Of a DNA stretch of 50,775 nucleotides, positions 50,741-50,775 are shown one piece after another. Source of the DNA: Clostridia bacterium (lineage in GTDB: Bacteria > Bacillota > Clostridia > Oscillospirales > CAG-272); NCBI GenBank assembly GCA_017452545.1, contig JAFTME010000003.1, positions 1-50,775 of the forward strand. Reading direction: 5' to 3'. Position numbers and translations under genes: made by a program. Positions within the stretch are counted from its first letter, which is position 1. Each line of letters opens with the position of its first letter. The notes under the pieces were generated by a model. The model saw only the letters and a program-made list of their open reading frames with translations, searched no databases and was not told where the DNA came from.

Positions 50741-50775
50741 TTCAAGATTTTTTGGAAAGGGGCGTGGGGGGAACC
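50741..50775. repeat. Dispersed GC-flanked hairpin repeat, copy 8 (cut by window end)
   Basis: TTTCAAGATTTTTTGGAAAG and GGGCGTGGGGGGAACC match the side arm and the start of the stem of the family; the rest lies outside the window. Confidence 0.6.

Overview
The window looks like chromosomal DNA of an uncultured, gut-type, spore-forming member of the Clostridia (Bacillota). Pointers are a cotJ spore-coat operon, a GTP-type PEP carboxykinase, a glutamate dehydrogenase, several lipobox lipoproteins, a giant BspA-like surface protein, strong AGGAGG-type ribosome sites and consensus TTGACA-17-TATAAT promoters. This is inferred from gene content and style; no marker gene fixes genus or family. No rRNA, phage, IS transposase or CRISPR array was seen; there is one tRNA, tRNA-Arg(ACG).

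Layout. 1-3,890 (+): a visibly AT-richer module with a partial CDS, two ABC permeases, their ATPase and a lipoprotein, closed by a strong terminator. 3,890-4,250: AT-rich DNA with a perfect 25-bp inverted repeat, ending at a 3'-truncated cotJC. 4,218-5,502 (-): cotJA-cotJB-cotJC spore-coat operon. 5,703-7,048 (+): tRNA-Arg and an M42 aminopeptidase. 7,098-13,095 (-): moxR / DUF58 / membrane transglutaminase operon. 13,100-13,740: hairpins and a MITE-like element. 13,741-19,029 (-): 1,762-residue BspA-like surface protein. 19,307-23,643 (-): Ca2+-type P-ATPase and gdhA. 23,967-28,736 (+): a family-A-like glycosidase lipoprotein and a small lipoprotein. 28,829-29,770 (-): PfkB sugar kinase. 29,967-32,853 (+): LamG-metallophosphatase surface protein and an unknown membrane protein. 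32,976-35,905 (+): ArsR repressor, free HMA protein and Zn/Cd/Pb efflux ATPase. 36,264-38,581 (-): NUDIX hydrolase and PEPCK. 38,946-42,147 (+): FtsX-type ABC exporter. 42,298-43,767 (+): membrane-anchored XRE regulator. 43,892-50,552 (+): metallophosphoesterase, divergent GyrB/ParE-like protein with a histone-like tail, GxGYxYP putative glycosidase lipoprotein, and a Gfo/Idh/MocA oxidoreductase.

How it fits together. Much of the window is surface and scavenging biology: lipoproteins with glycosidase folds, a sugar kinase, a sugar-type oxidoreductase, a LamG phosphatase and the BspA protein. GdhA and PEPCK give amino-acid and C4 metabolism. The metal operon has a recognisable ArsR/SmtB operator at its promoter. 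Two kinds of dispersed palindromic repeats sit between genes: a GC-flanked hairpin of the form GCGGGGGAGAAAACTTTT / inverse, in about eight copies, and multi-hairpin or MITE-like blocks. The most unusual items are the divergent type IIA topoisomerase B subunit with a Lys/Ala tail and no partner next to it, an N-terminal module shared by two different putative glycosidases, the truncated cotJC at a composition boundary, and a membrane-embedded XRE regulator beside an ABC exporter.
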